A DNA stretch of 64,000 nucleotides from Emticicia sp051209875 (GCF_051209875.1 NZ_JBNTQY010000001.1:2976001-3040000); one strand, 5' to 3'; positions 42,967 to 52,693 are shown, numbered from the stretch's first letter. Program-made: numbers and translations. The notes: generated from the sequence alone by a model not told the origin.

Positions 42967-43013
42967 AAAAGTTTAAACATGTATAATCTGTGACTATCAG
43001 TGTTTAAACTTTT
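42967..43013. terminator. Inverted repeat between export and ABC transporter genes
   Basis: Perfect 13-base arms at 42967-42979 and 43001-43013 with a 21-base loop; the distal arm ends in TTTT. It could be a partial terminator or attenuator within the polysaccharide cluster. The stem is AT-rich, so its strength is uncertain. Confidence 0.45.
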
Positions 43014-43101
43014 ACAAATTGCATTAAAGCTATTATCAAATCATCAATTTTAAATGATAATTGAATTTAATAAAATACTTTTACGATGTTATTATAGATT
43101 T

Positions 43102-43154
43102 AGATTTAATAGTAAATATAATACCTAAATCTAAAATCGTAAATCCTATTTATT
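43102..43154. repeat. Heptad repeat before the ABC permease gene
   Basis: Seven-base units (ATAGATT, TAGATTT ... ATCTAAA, ATCGTAA, ATCCTAT) with a short inverted pairing AGATTTAG/CTAAATCT. It ends just before an AGGAG Shine-Dalgarno-like site (43158-43162) of the permease gene, which is unusual in this AT-rich window. Confidence 0.5.
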
Positions 43155-43169
43155 CTCAGGAGTTTTTAA

Positions 43170-44003
43170 ATGAAAAAAGAAAACGAAATTATAATAAAAG
43201 CAGGAAAATCAGCACTTCATTATTGGCGTGAGGTATGGAGGCAAAGAGAATTGTTCTGGATTTTAGGTAAACGTGATGTAATGGTTCGTTACAAACAAAG
43301 CGTTTTAGGCATTTCTTGGGCTGTTATTCGTACTTTACTTACCACAATGGTGATGGTTTTTGCTTTTGGTAAAATAGCAAAATTAGAAGAAGGCTCAACA
43401 ATTCCATATATGCTGGTTGTCATTCCGGGCGTAATCATTTGGTTGTTTTTTTCACAATGCCTTTTGCAAATTAGTAATAGTATTGTTGGGAATGGAAACC
43501 TTGTTTCTAAAGTGTATTTTCCTCGAATAATCATTCCTTTTAGTTCTCTTTTGGTAGGGCTTCTAGATGCTTTTATTGCCTTTGTCTTATTTTTTATCAT
43601 TTGCCTTTATTACCAATTTTTACCTAATTGGCATATAATTTTCGCCCCAGTATTCTTGTTGTTAGCTTATTTGGGAGCATTTGGAGCAGGTCTTTTTGCT
43701 GCAACCTTGAATGTAAAATACCGAGATATTGGCCAAATTATACCTTTTGTAGTGCAATTTGGGTACTTTATTTCACCTGTTGCCTATTCAGTAGAAAAAT
43801 ACAAAAAAGAATGGTGGTACCCAATCTACAATCTCAATCCTGTTGCAGGTACAATTGATGGACTACGTTGGGCATTGTTGGGTGATTTTGCTCAATTCAA
43901 TTGGCAAAGTTTTTTACCGATGCTCTTTTTTGTGGTAATATCTGTGATTGGTGCAATTTGGTTTTTCCGCAAAAACGAAAACTCATTTGTTGACTATATT
44001 TGA
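43170..44003 (+). CDS. Polysaccharide ABC transporter permease (Wzm-like)
   Basis: Membrane subunit of an ABC-2 type exporter that moves lipid-linked O-antigen or capsule chains. It is 277 residues with about six TM helices. The cytoplasmic N-terminus contains LFWILGKRDVMVRYKQSVLGISWAV (region) and the first helix follows; SPVAYSVEKYKKEWWYPIYNLNP is the conserved loop before the last helices. It is preceded by an AGGAG site and followed after 102 bases by its ATPase. The pair implies synthesis of the whole chain in the cytoplasm. Confidence 0.93.
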   Translation: MKKENEIIIKAGKSALHYWREVWRQRELFWILGKRDVMVRYKQSVLGISWAVIRTLLTTMVMVFAFGKIAKLEEGSTIPYMLVVIPGVIIWLFFSQCLLQISNSIVGNGNLVSKVYFPRIIIPFSSLLVGLLDAFIAFVLFFIICLYYQFLPNWHIIFAPVFLLLAYLGAFGAGLFAATLNVKYRDIGQIIPFVVQFGYFISPVAYSVEKYKKEWWYPIYNLNPVAGTIDGLRWALLGDFAQFNWQSFLPMLFFVVISVIGAIWFFRKNENSFVDYI

Positions 44004-44105
44004 GATTTTTACACAAAAATCAACACATATATGATTTATAATAGTTTTTTGTAAGTAATAATACATTAACATTGCAATTAAATTTTCGGCACAAAAATTC
44101 TATAA

Positions 44106-45350
44106 ATGAAGGCAATTTCAATAGAAAATATTTCAAAAAAATACATTCTTAGTCATAAAAAGAAAAAGTACCAAAACCTCAAAGAAACGGTTTCTGGCTT
44201 TGTAAGCGAACTTTTTACAAGTAAAGATGAAGAAGAAACCAAAGAAGTATTTTGGGCTTTAAGAAATATAAGCTTTAGCATTGATGAAGGCGACCGCATT
44301 GGAATTGTAGGAGCAAATGGAGCAGGGAAATCAACTTTGCTGAAAATTTTAAGTCGAATAACTGAACCTACACATGGAGAAGTCAAAGTTCGGGGTAGAA
44401 TGGCGAGCCTACTCGAAGTAGGAACTGGTTTTCATCCTGAATTAACTGGTAGAGAAAATATTTTCTTGAATGGTGCTATTCTTGGAATGAAACAAAATGA
44501 AATTAGAAGCCAATTTGATGAAATTGTTGATTTTGCAGGAATTGAAAAGTTTTTAGATACACCCGTAAAACGCTATTCATCAGGAATGTACGTGCGATTA
44601 GGCTTTGCCATCGCTGCTCATTTAGAACCTGAAATTTTAATCGTGGATGAAGTTTTAGCAGTTGGTGATTCAGAGTTTCAGAAAAAATGTCTTGGCAAAA
44701 TGAAAGACGTTTCAAGCAGTGGACGAACAATTTTATTTGTGAGTCATAATGTAACGGCAGTACAAGGATTATGTAATAAAGCTGCTTTTTTGCAAAAAGG
44801 CAATTTGATAAAATACGGTGAAGTAGGCGATGTATTGCATGATTATATGTCAAGCATCTCTAAATTTCAATTAAAACAACACTGGGAAACACCAGAAGAA
44901 GCTCCAGGTAATGATTTAGTTAGAATCAAAAATATCGAGGTTGTACCAGAGCTTATCGAAGGTAGTAAAAATATTGATGTTCGAACACCATTAAAAGTTA
45001 ATTTCGAATTTTGGAATATGCTTGAAACTGCTCAATTGAATTTGAGCATGTTTCTCTATAATATGACTGGTGAATGTGTTTTTAATGTCGGAAGTCAGGC
45101 AAAAACATTTTCTAAAGGATTAATCAAAGGTACACTTGAGATTCCTGGTAATTTCTTAAATGATGGTTCGTATTACATTTCAGTAATGATTGTAAAAGAT
45201 ACTGCCGACCCGATTTACTTTATGGAGGATGCTATCAGTTTTGATGTAGCTGATTTTAGAGAAGGTACTAATTGGTATGGAAAATGGCCAGGGGCAGTAC
45301 GACCTATCAATATTCCAATTCAGACATGGAAAATGGATGGATTGATTTAA
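44106..45350 (+). CDS. Polysaccharide ABC transporter ATP-binding protein (Wzt-like)
   Basis: A 414-residue ATPase. Walker A is GANGAGKST, the signature VKRYSSGMYVRLGFA and Walker B EILIVDEVLAVGD. After about residue 265 comes an extra beta-rich domain (EVVPELIEGSKNIDVRTPL to the end) like the Wzt C-terminal domain. In known systems this domain recognises the capped non-reducing end of the glycan. The gene pairs with the Wzm-like permease and precedes the aminotransferase by 21 bases. The chain-terminating modification it may read is not evident. Confidence 0.93.
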   Translation: MKAISIENISKKYILSHKKKKYQNLKETVSGFVSELFTSKDEEETKEVFWALRNISFSIDEGDRIGIVGANGAGKSTLLKILSRITEPTHGEVKVRGRMASLLEVGTGFHPELTGRENIFLNGAILGMKQNEIRSQFDEIVDFAGIEKFLDTPVKRYSSGMYVRLGFAIAAHLEPEILIVDEVLAVGDSEFQKKCLGKMKDVSSSGRTILFVSHNVTAVQGLCNKAAFLQKGNLIKYGEVGDVLHDYMSSISKFQLKQHWETPEEAPGNDLVRIKNIEVVPELIEGSKNIDVRTPLKVNFEFWNMLETAQLNLSMFLYNMTGECVFNVGSQAKTFSKGLIKGTLEIPGNFLNDGSYYISVMIVKDTADPIYFMEDAISFDVADFREGTNWYGKWPGAVRPINIPIQTWKMDGLI

Positions 45351-45371
45351 TAAATAATTAATAATTGAATC

Positions 45372-46451
45372 GTGACCATAAACGTAACAAAATCTTTTTT
45401 ACCCCCTTTTGAAGAATACCAAGAAGCAATTAAAGGTATTTGGGAAAACACATGGCTAACTAATAATGGGCCTTTGGTCAGAAAATTAGAGGGTCAATTA
45501 AAAGAATATTTGGGCGTTGAAAATCTACTCTACGTAGGAAATGGAACGATTGCTCTACAAATTGCTGTAAAAGCATTAGAATTAAAAGGTGAAATCATTA
45601 CGACCCCTTTTTCTTATTGTGCAACTACCACAGCCATTCTTTGGGAAAATCTTAAACCTGTTTTTGTTGATATTGAACCAGATACCTTCAATATCGATGC
45701 AAATTTGATTGAAGCTGCCATCACCGAAAAAACTTCTGCAATCTTGGCAACTCATGTATATGGCCGCCCTTGTGATGTTGAGAAAATTGATCAAATCGCA
45801 AAAAAATATAACCTAAAAGTGATTTATGATGGAGCTCATTCTTTTGGAGCAACTTATAAAGGAAAATCGGTTTTGTCTTACGGTGATGTTAGTACATGTA
45901 GTTTTCATGCTACTAAAGTTTTCCATACAATAGAAGGTGGTTCTGTCGTATCAAATGATAAAGATTTACATACAAAATTAGAATTATATAGAAGTTTTGG
46001 TCATAGAGGCGATGATTACTATTCGGTAGGCATTAATGCAAAAAACTCAGAATTTCATGCTGCCATGGGACTTTGTAACCTGCCAAAAGTTGAAGATATT
46101 ATTGATAAAAGAAGAATTATTTCAGAAAAATATGATGCTTTACTGAATTGGGAGAAATTGAAAAGACCTACACAAAGTATAGCAGAATTTGAGTATAATT
46201 ATGCCTATTACCCAATAATTTTACCTTCTGAAGGCAAATTATTTGAAGTAACTGAAGCTTTACAAAAAGAAGATATTACGCCAAGAAGGTATTTTTACCC
46301 TTCTTTGAATCAACTCCCCTATTTAGATTTTTACAATCCATGTCCAGTCTCTGAAAGCTATTCATTGCGGGCTTTGTCCTTGCCATTGTTCTATGATTTG
46401 GATTTAAATGATGTCGAAAAAATTTCAACAATCATTAATCAAACTCTTTAA
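45372..46451 (+). CDS. DegT/DnrJ/EryC1/StrS family sugar aminotransferase
   Basis: PLP-dependent transaminase of 359 residues that probably adds an amino group to a nucleotide-linked keto sugar for the surface glycan. The N-terminus WENTWLTNNGPLVRKLEGQL is typical. The PLP Lys lies in SFHATKVFHTIEGG, and DGAHSFGA contains the Asp that contacts the cofactor ring. GTG at 45372 is the start. The partner ketoisomerase could be the distant FdtA-like cupin at 7224 (speculative). It is 21 bases after the ABC ATPase and 12 bases before the next glycosyltransferase. Confidence 0.92.
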   Translation: MTINVTKSFLPPFEEYQEAIKGIWENTWLTNNGPLVRKLEGQLKEYLGVENLLYVGNGTIALQIAVKALELKGEIITTPFSYCATTTAILWENLKPVFVDIEPDTFNIDANLIEAAITEKTSAILATHVYGRPCDVEKIDQIAKKYNLKVIYDGAHSFGATYKGKSVLSYGDVSTCSFHATKVFHTIEGGSVVSNDKDLHTKLELYRSFGHRGDDYYSVGINAKNSEFHAAMGLCNLPKVEDIIDKRRIISEKYDALLNWEKLKRPTQSIAEFEYNYAYYPIILPSEGKLFEVTEALQKEDITPRRYFYPSLNQLPYLDFYNPCPVSESYSLRALSLPLFYDLDLNDVEKISTIINQTL

Positions 46452-46463
46452 TCTCTCGCATCG

Positions 46464-47444
46464 TTGGTAACTGTTTCTATCATAATTGTCAATTATCGTA
46501 CACCCGAACTAATTGTTGAATGTATCAAAACTATCAAACAATTTACCACGAACGTAAGCTATGAGGTAATTGTGGTTGATAATGCTTCAAAGGGAGATGA
46601 TGAAAGATTTATAAAAACTCAATTTCCTGAAACTCGCTGGTTATCAATGAATTATAATGCAGGATTTGCCCGTGCAAATAATGCTGGTATGAGAATTGCT
46701 CAAGGGAAATATCTGCTTTTATTGAACTCAGACACAAAACTTTATGAACCAGTTATTGACCGTTGTGTAGCACAGTTAGAAGTTCGTCCTGATGTCATTG
46801 CCGGTGGAGCATATCAAGTTTTTCCAGATTTATCGCCACGAGCATTTTACCATACATTCACTTTCCGCAAAGATTTTTGGATTGTTCCTCCACAATTCAG
46901 AAAATACCTTGATATTTTCATCATACCAACCAAATATGATGACCCAGAGCAAGTTGATTATATTGCAGCAGCTTTTTTAATGGTAAGAAAAGAAGGCTTT
47001 GAAAAAACAGGTGGGTTTGATGAAGAGTTTTTTTTGTATGGCGAAGACACCGAATGGGGTTATAGACTAAGTAAAATAGGTAAATTATTGGTTTTTAAGG
47101 ATTGTAATATCATTCATGAAGAATGGGGAAGCAAGCCCGAACGCTATGAGGAAGCTCAAAACTATACTTATTTTAATCGTTTCGACCTACAAATTCAATT
47201 ATCTAACATTGTTTGGATAAGAAAACAATATGGCATTTTACATTTCTTTGCCCTGATGCTACACTATTGGTTGTGGATTCCCACTTTCTTTTTGATGAAA
47301 ATTGTATCGAATTTATTAAAATTGAAGAATCCATTCGGTGAGCTTGAGAATCAAAAGAAATTTGCCAAGATGATTTCAACATTTTCTTCTTATTTTTGGC
47401 AAATTTTATTAAAAAAGCCAACTTTCTATAAAATCAATCAATGA
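46464..47444 (+). CDS. Family 2 glycosyltransferase
   Basis: A 326-residue GT-A enzyme of the rhamnosyltransferase-like GT2 group. It starts VTVSIIIVNYRTPELIVE, with DNASKGDDE, the metal-binding SDT in LLNSDTKL and the acceptor block FDEEFFLYGEDTEWGYRL. A C-terminal hydrophobic stretch (FFALMLHYWLWIPTFFLM) could tie it to the membrane. The TTG at 46464 is the only usable start: an in-frame TAA lies 15 bases upstream and no ATG or GTG lies between. It overlaps the next gene by four bases. Confidence 0.9.
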   Translation: MVTVSIIIVNYRTPELIVECIKTIKQFTTNVSYEVIVVDNASKGDDERFIKTQFPETRWLSMNYNAGFARANNAGMRIAQGKYLLLLNSDTKLYEPVIDRCVAQLEVRPDVIAGGAYQVFPDLSPRAFYHTFTFRKDFWIVPPQFRKYLDIFIIPTKYDDPEQVDYIAAAFLMVRKEGFEKTGGFDEEFFLYGEDTEWGYRLSKIGKLLVFKDCNIIHEEWGSKPERYEEAQNYTYFNRFDLQIQLSNIVWIRKQYGILHFFALMLHYWLWIPTFFLMKIVSNLLKLKNPFGELENQKKFAKMISTFSSYFWQILLKKPTFYKINQ

Positions 47445-48538
47445 ATCAAAGTAAAATTCTCTTCATAACTCCTACGGGTGGACGAACTGGTTCTGAAATG
47501 CTACTTTGGTATTTGCTGAGTCGATTGTCAGGAAAAATAAAGACGGCTATCTATACCCGTATGAATGGAGAACTTTTCGCAAACCATTCTACAGCCGATC
47601 AAACTTTTATTAACCACGCAAAAAAAGGGTTTATTTATGGAATTTATGAAGGACTTTACCATAAACTATTCAAAATCACACCTGAAGAGAAAAAAGTTGA
47701 GAGAATTCAACGAAAAATAAAAGCCGATAAATGGTATTTGAATACTTTAACAATGCCAGAATTTGCTAAATTGGCACATCAATTAAAAGTTCCCTATTTT
47801 CTTCATGTCCATGAATTGGTGACAATTTATGATGAAATTAAGTATGAACCATTTAAGTTTCAATTAGATAATGCTGAAAAAATAATTTGCTGTTCGTCCA
47901 TTGTGGAAACCCGAATCAAACAAATGGGTTATCAAAATACAATTTTATTGCACTCATTTATTGATACCGAAAAAATTTCAGTAAAACAATCGCCAAATCT
48001 GATAAGAGAGCAATTAAATGTACCTGTTGATGCTTTTATTTGGGTCATGTCTGGTTCTATGAATCTTAGAAAAGGTTATGATTTATTGCCTGATCTATTT
48101 CAGTTTTTACCTAAAAACACCTATATTCTTTGGTTGGGAAGTGTAAAAGAAACGGGAGTTTTACATTATATTCGTCAGCGAACAAAGCTTGAAAAGCTCA
48201 ATTTTATTGAAATTGGTGAAAAATCTGATGAGTATTATGATTATCTCAATATTGCTGATGGTTTTGTTTTAATGGCTCGTGAAGATCCATTCCCTTTAGT
48301 GATGATGGAAGCGGCTTTTCTGCAAAAACCAATTGTTGGCTATAATTCGGGAGGAATTTCTGAATTTATCCAAGAAGGAATGGGTGGAGTAGTTGATAGT
48401 TTCAATCCAAAAGACTTGTCTGAATTAATGCTAAAAATTCAAAATCAATCAATTAAAATAGACAAAGAAAAATTAAAGAATAGGGCTTTGGAATTTGACA
48501 TAAAAAACCAAATCGGCCGATGGGACAATATTTTCTAA
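47441..48538 (+). CDS. Family 4 glycosyltransferase
   Basis: A 365-residue GT-B enzyme. The N-terminus ILFITPTGGRTGSEMLLWYLL has the Gly-rich acceptor loop. The C-terminal donor domain shows VMSGSMNLRKGYDLL and the EX7E-type block with DGFVLMAREDPFPLVMMEAAFLQKPIVGY as a region. It resembles the protein at 49128 (the REDPFPLVM block is shared), so the two probably arose by duplication. Start ATG in ATGA overlap with the GT2 gene. Sugar specificity is unknown. Confidence 0.9.
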   Translation: MNQSKILFITPTGGRTGSEMLLWYLLSRLSGKIKTAIYTRMNGELFANHSTADQTFINHAKKGFIYGIYEGLYHKLFKITPEEKKVERIQRKIKADKWYLNTLTMPEFAKLAHQLKVPYFLHVHELVTIYDEIKYEPFKFQLDNAEKIICCSSIVETRIKQMGYQNTILLHSFIDTEKISVKQSPNLIREQLNVPVDAFIWVMSGSMNLRKGYDLLPDLFQFLPKNTYILWLGSVKETGVLHYIRQRTKLEKLNFIEIGEKSDEYYDYLNIADGFVLMAREDPFPLVMMEAAFLQKPIVGYNSGGISEFIQEGMGGVVDSFNPKDLSELMLKIQNQSIKIDKEKLKNRALEFDIKNQIGRWDNIF

Positions 48539-48543
48539 AAAAC

Positions 48544-49122
48544 ATGAACAATTACAACGATATAGTAGGTGAATTACAGGAAGCTCAAAAAGTTTTAAAT
48601 GACTTTATTGCTTCTCCTGAAAACATTAAAAACATCGAATTGGCGGCCGATTTGATGGCAAATTCAATAAAAAACGGACATAAAATTATTTCATGTGGCA
48701 ACGGCGGCTCTCATTGTGATGCCATGCACTTTGCTGAAGAGCTTTCGGGACGTTATCGTGAAAATAGAAAATCATTAGCTGCTATTGCGATTTCAGATGT
48801 AAGTCATATTTCTTGTACAGGTAATGATTATGGCTTTGACTTCATTTTTTCGAGATTTATTGAAGGTTTGGGCAATAATGGTGATGTTTTGTTGGGAATA
48901 AGTACAAGTGGTAACTCACAAAATATTATCAATGCTACACTTGCTGCACGTGAAAAAGGTATGAAAGTCATTATTTTTTCTGGTAAAGATGGTGGAAAGT
49001 TAGCAGGAATGGCTGATGTAGAAATTAGAGTACCTCACTTTGGATATGCCGACCGTATTCAAGAAATTCACATTAAAGTCATTCATATTCTCATCATGTT
49101 GATTGAGAAAAAAGTATTATAA
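48544..49122 (+). CDS. gmhA: SIS-domain phosphosugar isomerase (GmhA-like)
   Basis: A 192-residue sugar isomerase closely resembling sedoheptulose 7-phosphate isomerase, the first step to activated heptose. Marks are SCGNGGSHCDAMHFAEELSG, the SIS loop LLGISTSGNSQNII and the C-terminal RIQEIHIKVIHILIMLIE. I prefer the ATG at 48544 over that at 48520, which would overlap the preceding gene by 19 bases. No hldE- or gmhB-like gene is in the window, so a complete heptose pathway is not shown here. It suggests a heptose-type sugar in the surface glycan. Confidence 0.88.
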   Translation: MNNYNDIVGELQEAQKVLNDFIASPENIKNIELAADLMANSIKNGHKIISCGNGGSHCDAMHFAEELSGRYRENRKSLAAIAISDVSHISCTGNDYGFDFIFSRFIEGLGNNGDVLLGISTSGNSQNIINATLAAREKGMKVIIFSGKDGGKLAGMADVEIRVPHFGYADRIQEIHIKVIHILIMLIEKKVL

Positions 49123-49127
49123 AAACA

Positions 49128-50288
49128 ATGAAAATCCTTTTCATAAGTCATGATGCTAACCGAGCTGGAGCTCAACTTTTTTTGTTAAATATTATGCAAT
49201 ATTTGAGTAAAAAAGGCATTGGTATGCACTTGCTTTTGCTTGGTGAAGGAGTTTTAGAAAAAGATTTTAAAGAGATCTGTACTGTTCATCAATATCCAAA
49301 AGAAACTGGAACTAAGAATATTTACAAAAAAGCAATTTCAAAAATAATTTTAAAACAAAATAATCAAAAAGCACTATTAAATAATTTACTTCTTGCTGAA
49401 AATTTTGATTTAATCTACGCCAATACCATTGCAACTGCATGGGTCATGCCTGAACTTTTAGGCTTTCTTAAAATTCCTTTGCTGACGCACATTCACGAAC
49501 TTGAATTTTCGATCCAATTATATTCTAATCAACAAGACAGAGAATTTTTATTAGCCAATACCACAAAACTTATCGCTTGTTCAAAAGCGGTTGCCCAAAA
49601 CATCATTAAAAATCATCATTTTTCACCCGAAAAGATTGAAATAATCCATTCTTTTGTTGAGAATGAAAAAGTAATTTTACGGAGTCAAGAATCTGATAGT
49701 CAGAAAATTAGACAAAAATATAATTTACCTGCGGATGCTTTTTTAGTGGGTGGTTGTGGAAATGCTGAATGGCGAAAAGGAATTGACATTTTTGCATTAG
49801 TGGCATCAAATGTAGTAGAATTAGTAGAGAAGGAACGCTTGCATTTTGTTTGGATTGGCATAAAAAAAGAGGGTGAATATTATGAGCAAATTTGTTATGA
49901 TATTGAAAAATTAGGGATTCAAAAGCATGTTACTTTTATTGAACAAACACCCGATGCCATCGAACTCATTACTTGTTTGGATATTTTTACCTTGGTTTCT
50001 CGTGAAGATCCCTTCCCTTTGGTTATGCTTGAAGCAGCTCTCTCCCAAAAAGCGATTGTTGGCTTTGAAAAAACTGGTGGTTGTTCGGAATTCATTGAAA
50101 CAGATGCAGGAATGCTTGTACCTTATTTAAATACCCATCAGATGGCTTCAAAAATAATAGATTGTTACAAAAATCAATCTTCACTTGAGGTATTTGGAAA
50201 AAAAGCCAAAGAAAAAGTTTTGAAAAAATATAGTTTTGAAAACTCAGTAGTAAAAATTGAAGAATTATTAAGTTTAGTAAATTCATGA
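49128..50288 (+). CDS. Family 4 glycosyltransferase
   Basis: A 386-residue GT-B protein, paralogous to the one at 47441. It starts ILFISHDANRAGAQLFLLNIM, has GGCGNAEWRKGIDIFALVA in the donor domain and the LVSREDPFPLVMLEAALSQKAIVGFE region with the catalytic-type Glu. It starts five bases after gmhA. A heptad-repeat stretch follows the stop, so the next gene may be transcribed less efficiently or separately. Confidence 0.9.
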   Translation: MKILFISHDANRAGAQLFLLNIMQYLSKKGIGMHLLLLGEGVLEKDFKEICTVHQYPKETGTKNIYKKAISKIILKQNNQKALLNNLLLAENFDLIYANTIATAWVMPELLGFLKIPLLTHIHELEFSIQLYSNQQDREFLLANTTKLIACSKAVAQNIIKNHHFSPEKIEIIHSFVENEKVILRSQESDSQKIRQKYNLPADAFLVGGCGNAEWRKGIDIFALVASNVVELVEKERLHFVWIGIKKEGEYYEQICYDIEKLGIQKHVTFIEQTPDAIELITCLDIFTLVSREDPFPLVMLEAALSQKAIVGFEKTGGCSEFIETDAGMLVPYLNTHQMASKIIDCYKNQSSLEVFGKKAKEKVLKKYSFENSVVKIEELLSLVNS

Positions 50289-50309
50289 CTTCGACTACAC
50301 TCAATCACC

Positions 50310-50409
50310 GTAATTATAAGTCTTAATTCATCAATTATAATTCATCAATCGTTATTCGTAACTAGTCATTCGTTATTTGTCATTCGTAAATCCAAAATCG
50401 TCAATCATT
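50310..50409. repeat. Heptad repeat between glycosyltransferase genes
   Basis: Almost the whole 122-base gap reads as 7-base units with a TC step in phase (TCATCAA, TTATAAT, TCATCAA, TCGTTAT, TCGTAAC, TAGTCAT, TCGTTAT, TTGTCAT, TCGTAAA, TCCAAAA, TCGTCAA). There are no strong inverted arms here, unlike most other copies. Confidence 0.75.
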
Positions 50410-50410
50410 T

Positions 50411-51394
50411 ATGACACTCGCATTTACACTTTGTTCGGTCAATTATCTTGCTCAAGCACATACTTTGGGAGATTCATTGAAAGAACAAAATCCAAATATA
50501 CATTTTATCATTGGTTTAGTAGATAAACTTGAAACCAAAGCAATCGACTTATCAAAATTACCCAACTATCCTCTTTTAGAGGTTGATAAAATTAATATTA
50601 AGGATTTTGAAGGAATGTGCGAACGATATGATATTACTGAGCTAAATACTGCAGTAAAGCCTTTTTATTTCGATTATTTCTTAAAAAATCACCCTGAATT
50701 TTCCAATATTATCTATTTCGACCCCGATATTATTGTATTTAATAAATTAACACACCTTACATCGAACTTAGAAAAATACAATATCGTTGTTACGCCACAC
50801 ATTACTACTCCATATAACGATAATTTATGGCAAAGTGAAGAAGACTTGATCAATACGGGCATTTATAACTTTGGTTTTGTCGCAATTAAACGTTCGGAAA
50901 CATCACAAAGAATGATTCATTGGTGGTGTCAAAAACTTGAAAAGGAATGTAAAATTGACTTGTGTAATGGCCTATTTGTGGACCAACATTGGGGAGAGTT
51001 TTTTCCAGTTTATTTTGATAAAGTATTGATAGACAAGCATTTGGGAAACAATGTTGCTTATTGGAATTTACATGAAAGATTTTGTTTGGAAATTAATGGA
51101 AAATGGATGATTAATGAGATTTCTCCTTTACAGTTCTTTCATTATAGCGGATATTTGATTGCCAAGCCAAATGAAGTTTCAAAATATCAGAATAGAATCA
51201 ATTTTGAAAACCGACCAGATATCGTTCCACTCTTTGAATTATACAAAAATCGTTTGTTGGAAAATAACGAACTTTATTGGAAAAACTTCAAGTGTGATTA
51301 TATCAAACCTCCAAAAATTAAACGCTTTGTCAGGGTAAGAAAATATGCAAAATTACCTCTTGAAAAATTAGCTTCAATGATTGAATCTTTATGA
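50411..51394 (+). CDS. GT-A fold glycosyltransferase-like protein
   Basis: A 327-residue protein resembling GT8-like nucleotide-diphospho-sugar transferases. It opens FTLCSVNYLAQAHTLGDSL, has a DXD-type metal motif in NIIYFDPDIIVFNKL near residue 105, INTGIYNFGFVAIKRS and the FVDQHWGEFFPVYF stretch. The ending is basic (IKRFVRVRKYAKL). It is a paralogue of the protein at 52694, with a closely similar layout. It overlaps the next GT4 gene by four bases. The sugar and acceptor are unknown. Confidence 0.8.
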   Translation: MTLAFTLCSVNYLAQAHTLGDSLKEQNPNIHFIIGLVDKLETKAIDLSKLPNYPLLEVDKINIKDFEGMCERYDITELNTAVKPFYFDYFLKNHPEFSNIIYFDPDIIVFNKLTHLTSNLEKYNIVVTPHITTPYNDNLWQSEEDLINTGIYNFGFVAIKRSETSQRMIHWWCQKLEKECKIDLCNGLFVDQHWGEFFPVYFDKVLIDKHLGNNVAYWNLHERFCLEINGKWMINEISPLQFFHYSGYLIAKPNEVSKYQNRINFENRPDIVPLFELYKNRLLENNELYWKNFKCDYIKPPKIKRFVRVRKYAKLPLEKLASMIESL

Positions 51395-52611
51395 AAATTG
51401 CAATTTGGCATAATCTTCCAAGTGGTGGTGGAAGCAGAGCTTTAAACTACCATATCAATGGGCTTCATCAACGGAATCACTATATTGAAATTTGGAGTAA
51501 CTCTCCAGATGCCGATGGATTTATGCAAATTCCTATGGGAATCAAAGTTCATCAAATTCCTTTGATACGCAATAAAAAAATAAGTTTTAGAGATAAAATA
51601 AAGTCAGTTTTCTTTGAAAAAGACCAAAATATACTCGATATGGAAGCTCATTGCCAACGTTGTGCAGATGAGATAAATAATGGAGATTTTGATGTTTTAT
51701 TTGCCAATAGTTGTTTTTATTATGCTGTACCATTTATAGCAAAATATATAAAAATCCCTAAAGTTTTATATCTTGGAGAGCCATTTCGCTTTTTTTATGA
51801 ATCACTTCCACGCTTGGTTTGGGAAGCTCCACGAGGTGTGGCTGGTCAATTATTTCGTAGAAGTTACTGGTTGCCTATTTTAGAAGATTTATGGGTTGAA
51901 AGAAAAAACAGGGTGCAATTACGAGAAGAAAGAAAAAACTATGAGGCATTTGATAAAGTTTTAGTAAATTCAATATATTCAGCAGAAAGTTGTTTAAAAG
52001 CTTATGGTTCACCTGCCGAGGTTTGCTATTTAGGCATTGATTCAAGCATTTTTAAAGAAAATCAAATTGCTTCGTCCGATTATGTCATAGGTTTGGGTAA
52101 TTTTTATATCAATAAAAATCCTCGTTTAGCCATCGAAGCACTCGCTGAAATGAAACAAAATAAGCCTAAACTTATTTGGGTTGCCAATATGGTGGATAAG
52201 GCTTACAGCCAAGAAATGTCTGAATTAGCTCAAAAACTAAATGTGAATTTTGAAATAAAAACGTTGGTCAATGATGAAGAATTAGTGTGCCTTTTATCGA
52301 ATGCACTTTGCATGATTTATACTTCACAATTAGAACCTTTTGGGTTTGCACCGCTCGAAGCTAATGCTTGTGGAACACCCGTAATTGCACTACAAGAAGG
52401 AGGCGTAAAAGAAACGATTATTGATGGTAAAAATGGTTTTTTAAGTAATAGAAATCCACAGAAAATTGCGAAATATTTAGATTTTTTGGCTCAAAATAAA
52501 GATTTAAGAGAAGAAATGGGTATTTTTGCAGCTCAATATGTTCGTACTGAATGGACGCTCGAAAAATGTACCAATAATATTGAAAATGCACTCGAAAGCG
52601 TTCTAAAATAA
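51391..52611 (+). CDS. Family 4 glycosyltransferase
   Basis: A 406-residue GT-B enzyme. The N-terminus IAIWHNLPSGGGSRALNYHI carries the Gly-rich acceptor loop. The donor domain shows VIGLGNFYINKNPRLAIEAL and SQLEPFGFAPLEANACGTPVIA (region), the classic GT4 E-x7-E block, then VRTEWTLEKC. It starts within the stop of the preceding gene. A run of 7-base ACATTTT repeats follows before the next gene. Confidence 0.92.
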   Translation: MKIAIWHNLPSGGGSRALNYHINGLHQRNHYIEIWSNSPDADGFMQIPMGIKVHQIPLIRNKKISFRDKIKSVFFEKDQNILDMEAHCQRCADEINNGDFDVLFANSCFYYAVPFIAKYIKIPKVLYLGEPFRFFYESLPRLVWEAPRGVAGQLFRRSYWLPILEDLWVERKNRVQLREERKNYEAFDKVLVNSIYSAESCLKAYGSPAEVCYLGIDSSIFKENQIASSDYVIGLGNFYINKNPRLAIEALAEMKQNKPKLIWVANMVDKAYSQEMSELAQKLNVNFEIKTLVNDEELVCLLSNALCMIYTSQLEPFGFAPLEANACGTPVIALQEGGVKETIIDGKNGFLSNRNPQKIAKYLDFLAQNKDLREEMGIFAAQYVRTEWTLEKCTNNIENALESVLK

Positions 52612-52632
52612 ATTCGTATCAACTAAAGGATC

Positions 52633-52687
52633 ACATTTTACATTTTACATTTTACATTTTACATTTTACATTTTACATTTTACATTT
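52633..52687 (+). repeat. Seven perfect ACATTTT tandem repeats ahead of a TTG start
   Basis: ACATTTT occurs seven times in tandem at 52633-52681, followed by a partial eighth unit (ACATTT, 52682-52687). It ends six bases before the TTG start at 52694. Copy number could vary by slippage and change promoter or ribosome-site spacing for the downstream gene. Confidence 0.9.
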
Positions 52688-52693
52688 CATACC

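Noticed and set aside
44004..44021. GATTTTT/AAAAATC stem after the ABC permease as a terminator
   Set aside because: It is short and AT-only, and the ATPase gene downstream must be expressed with the permease.
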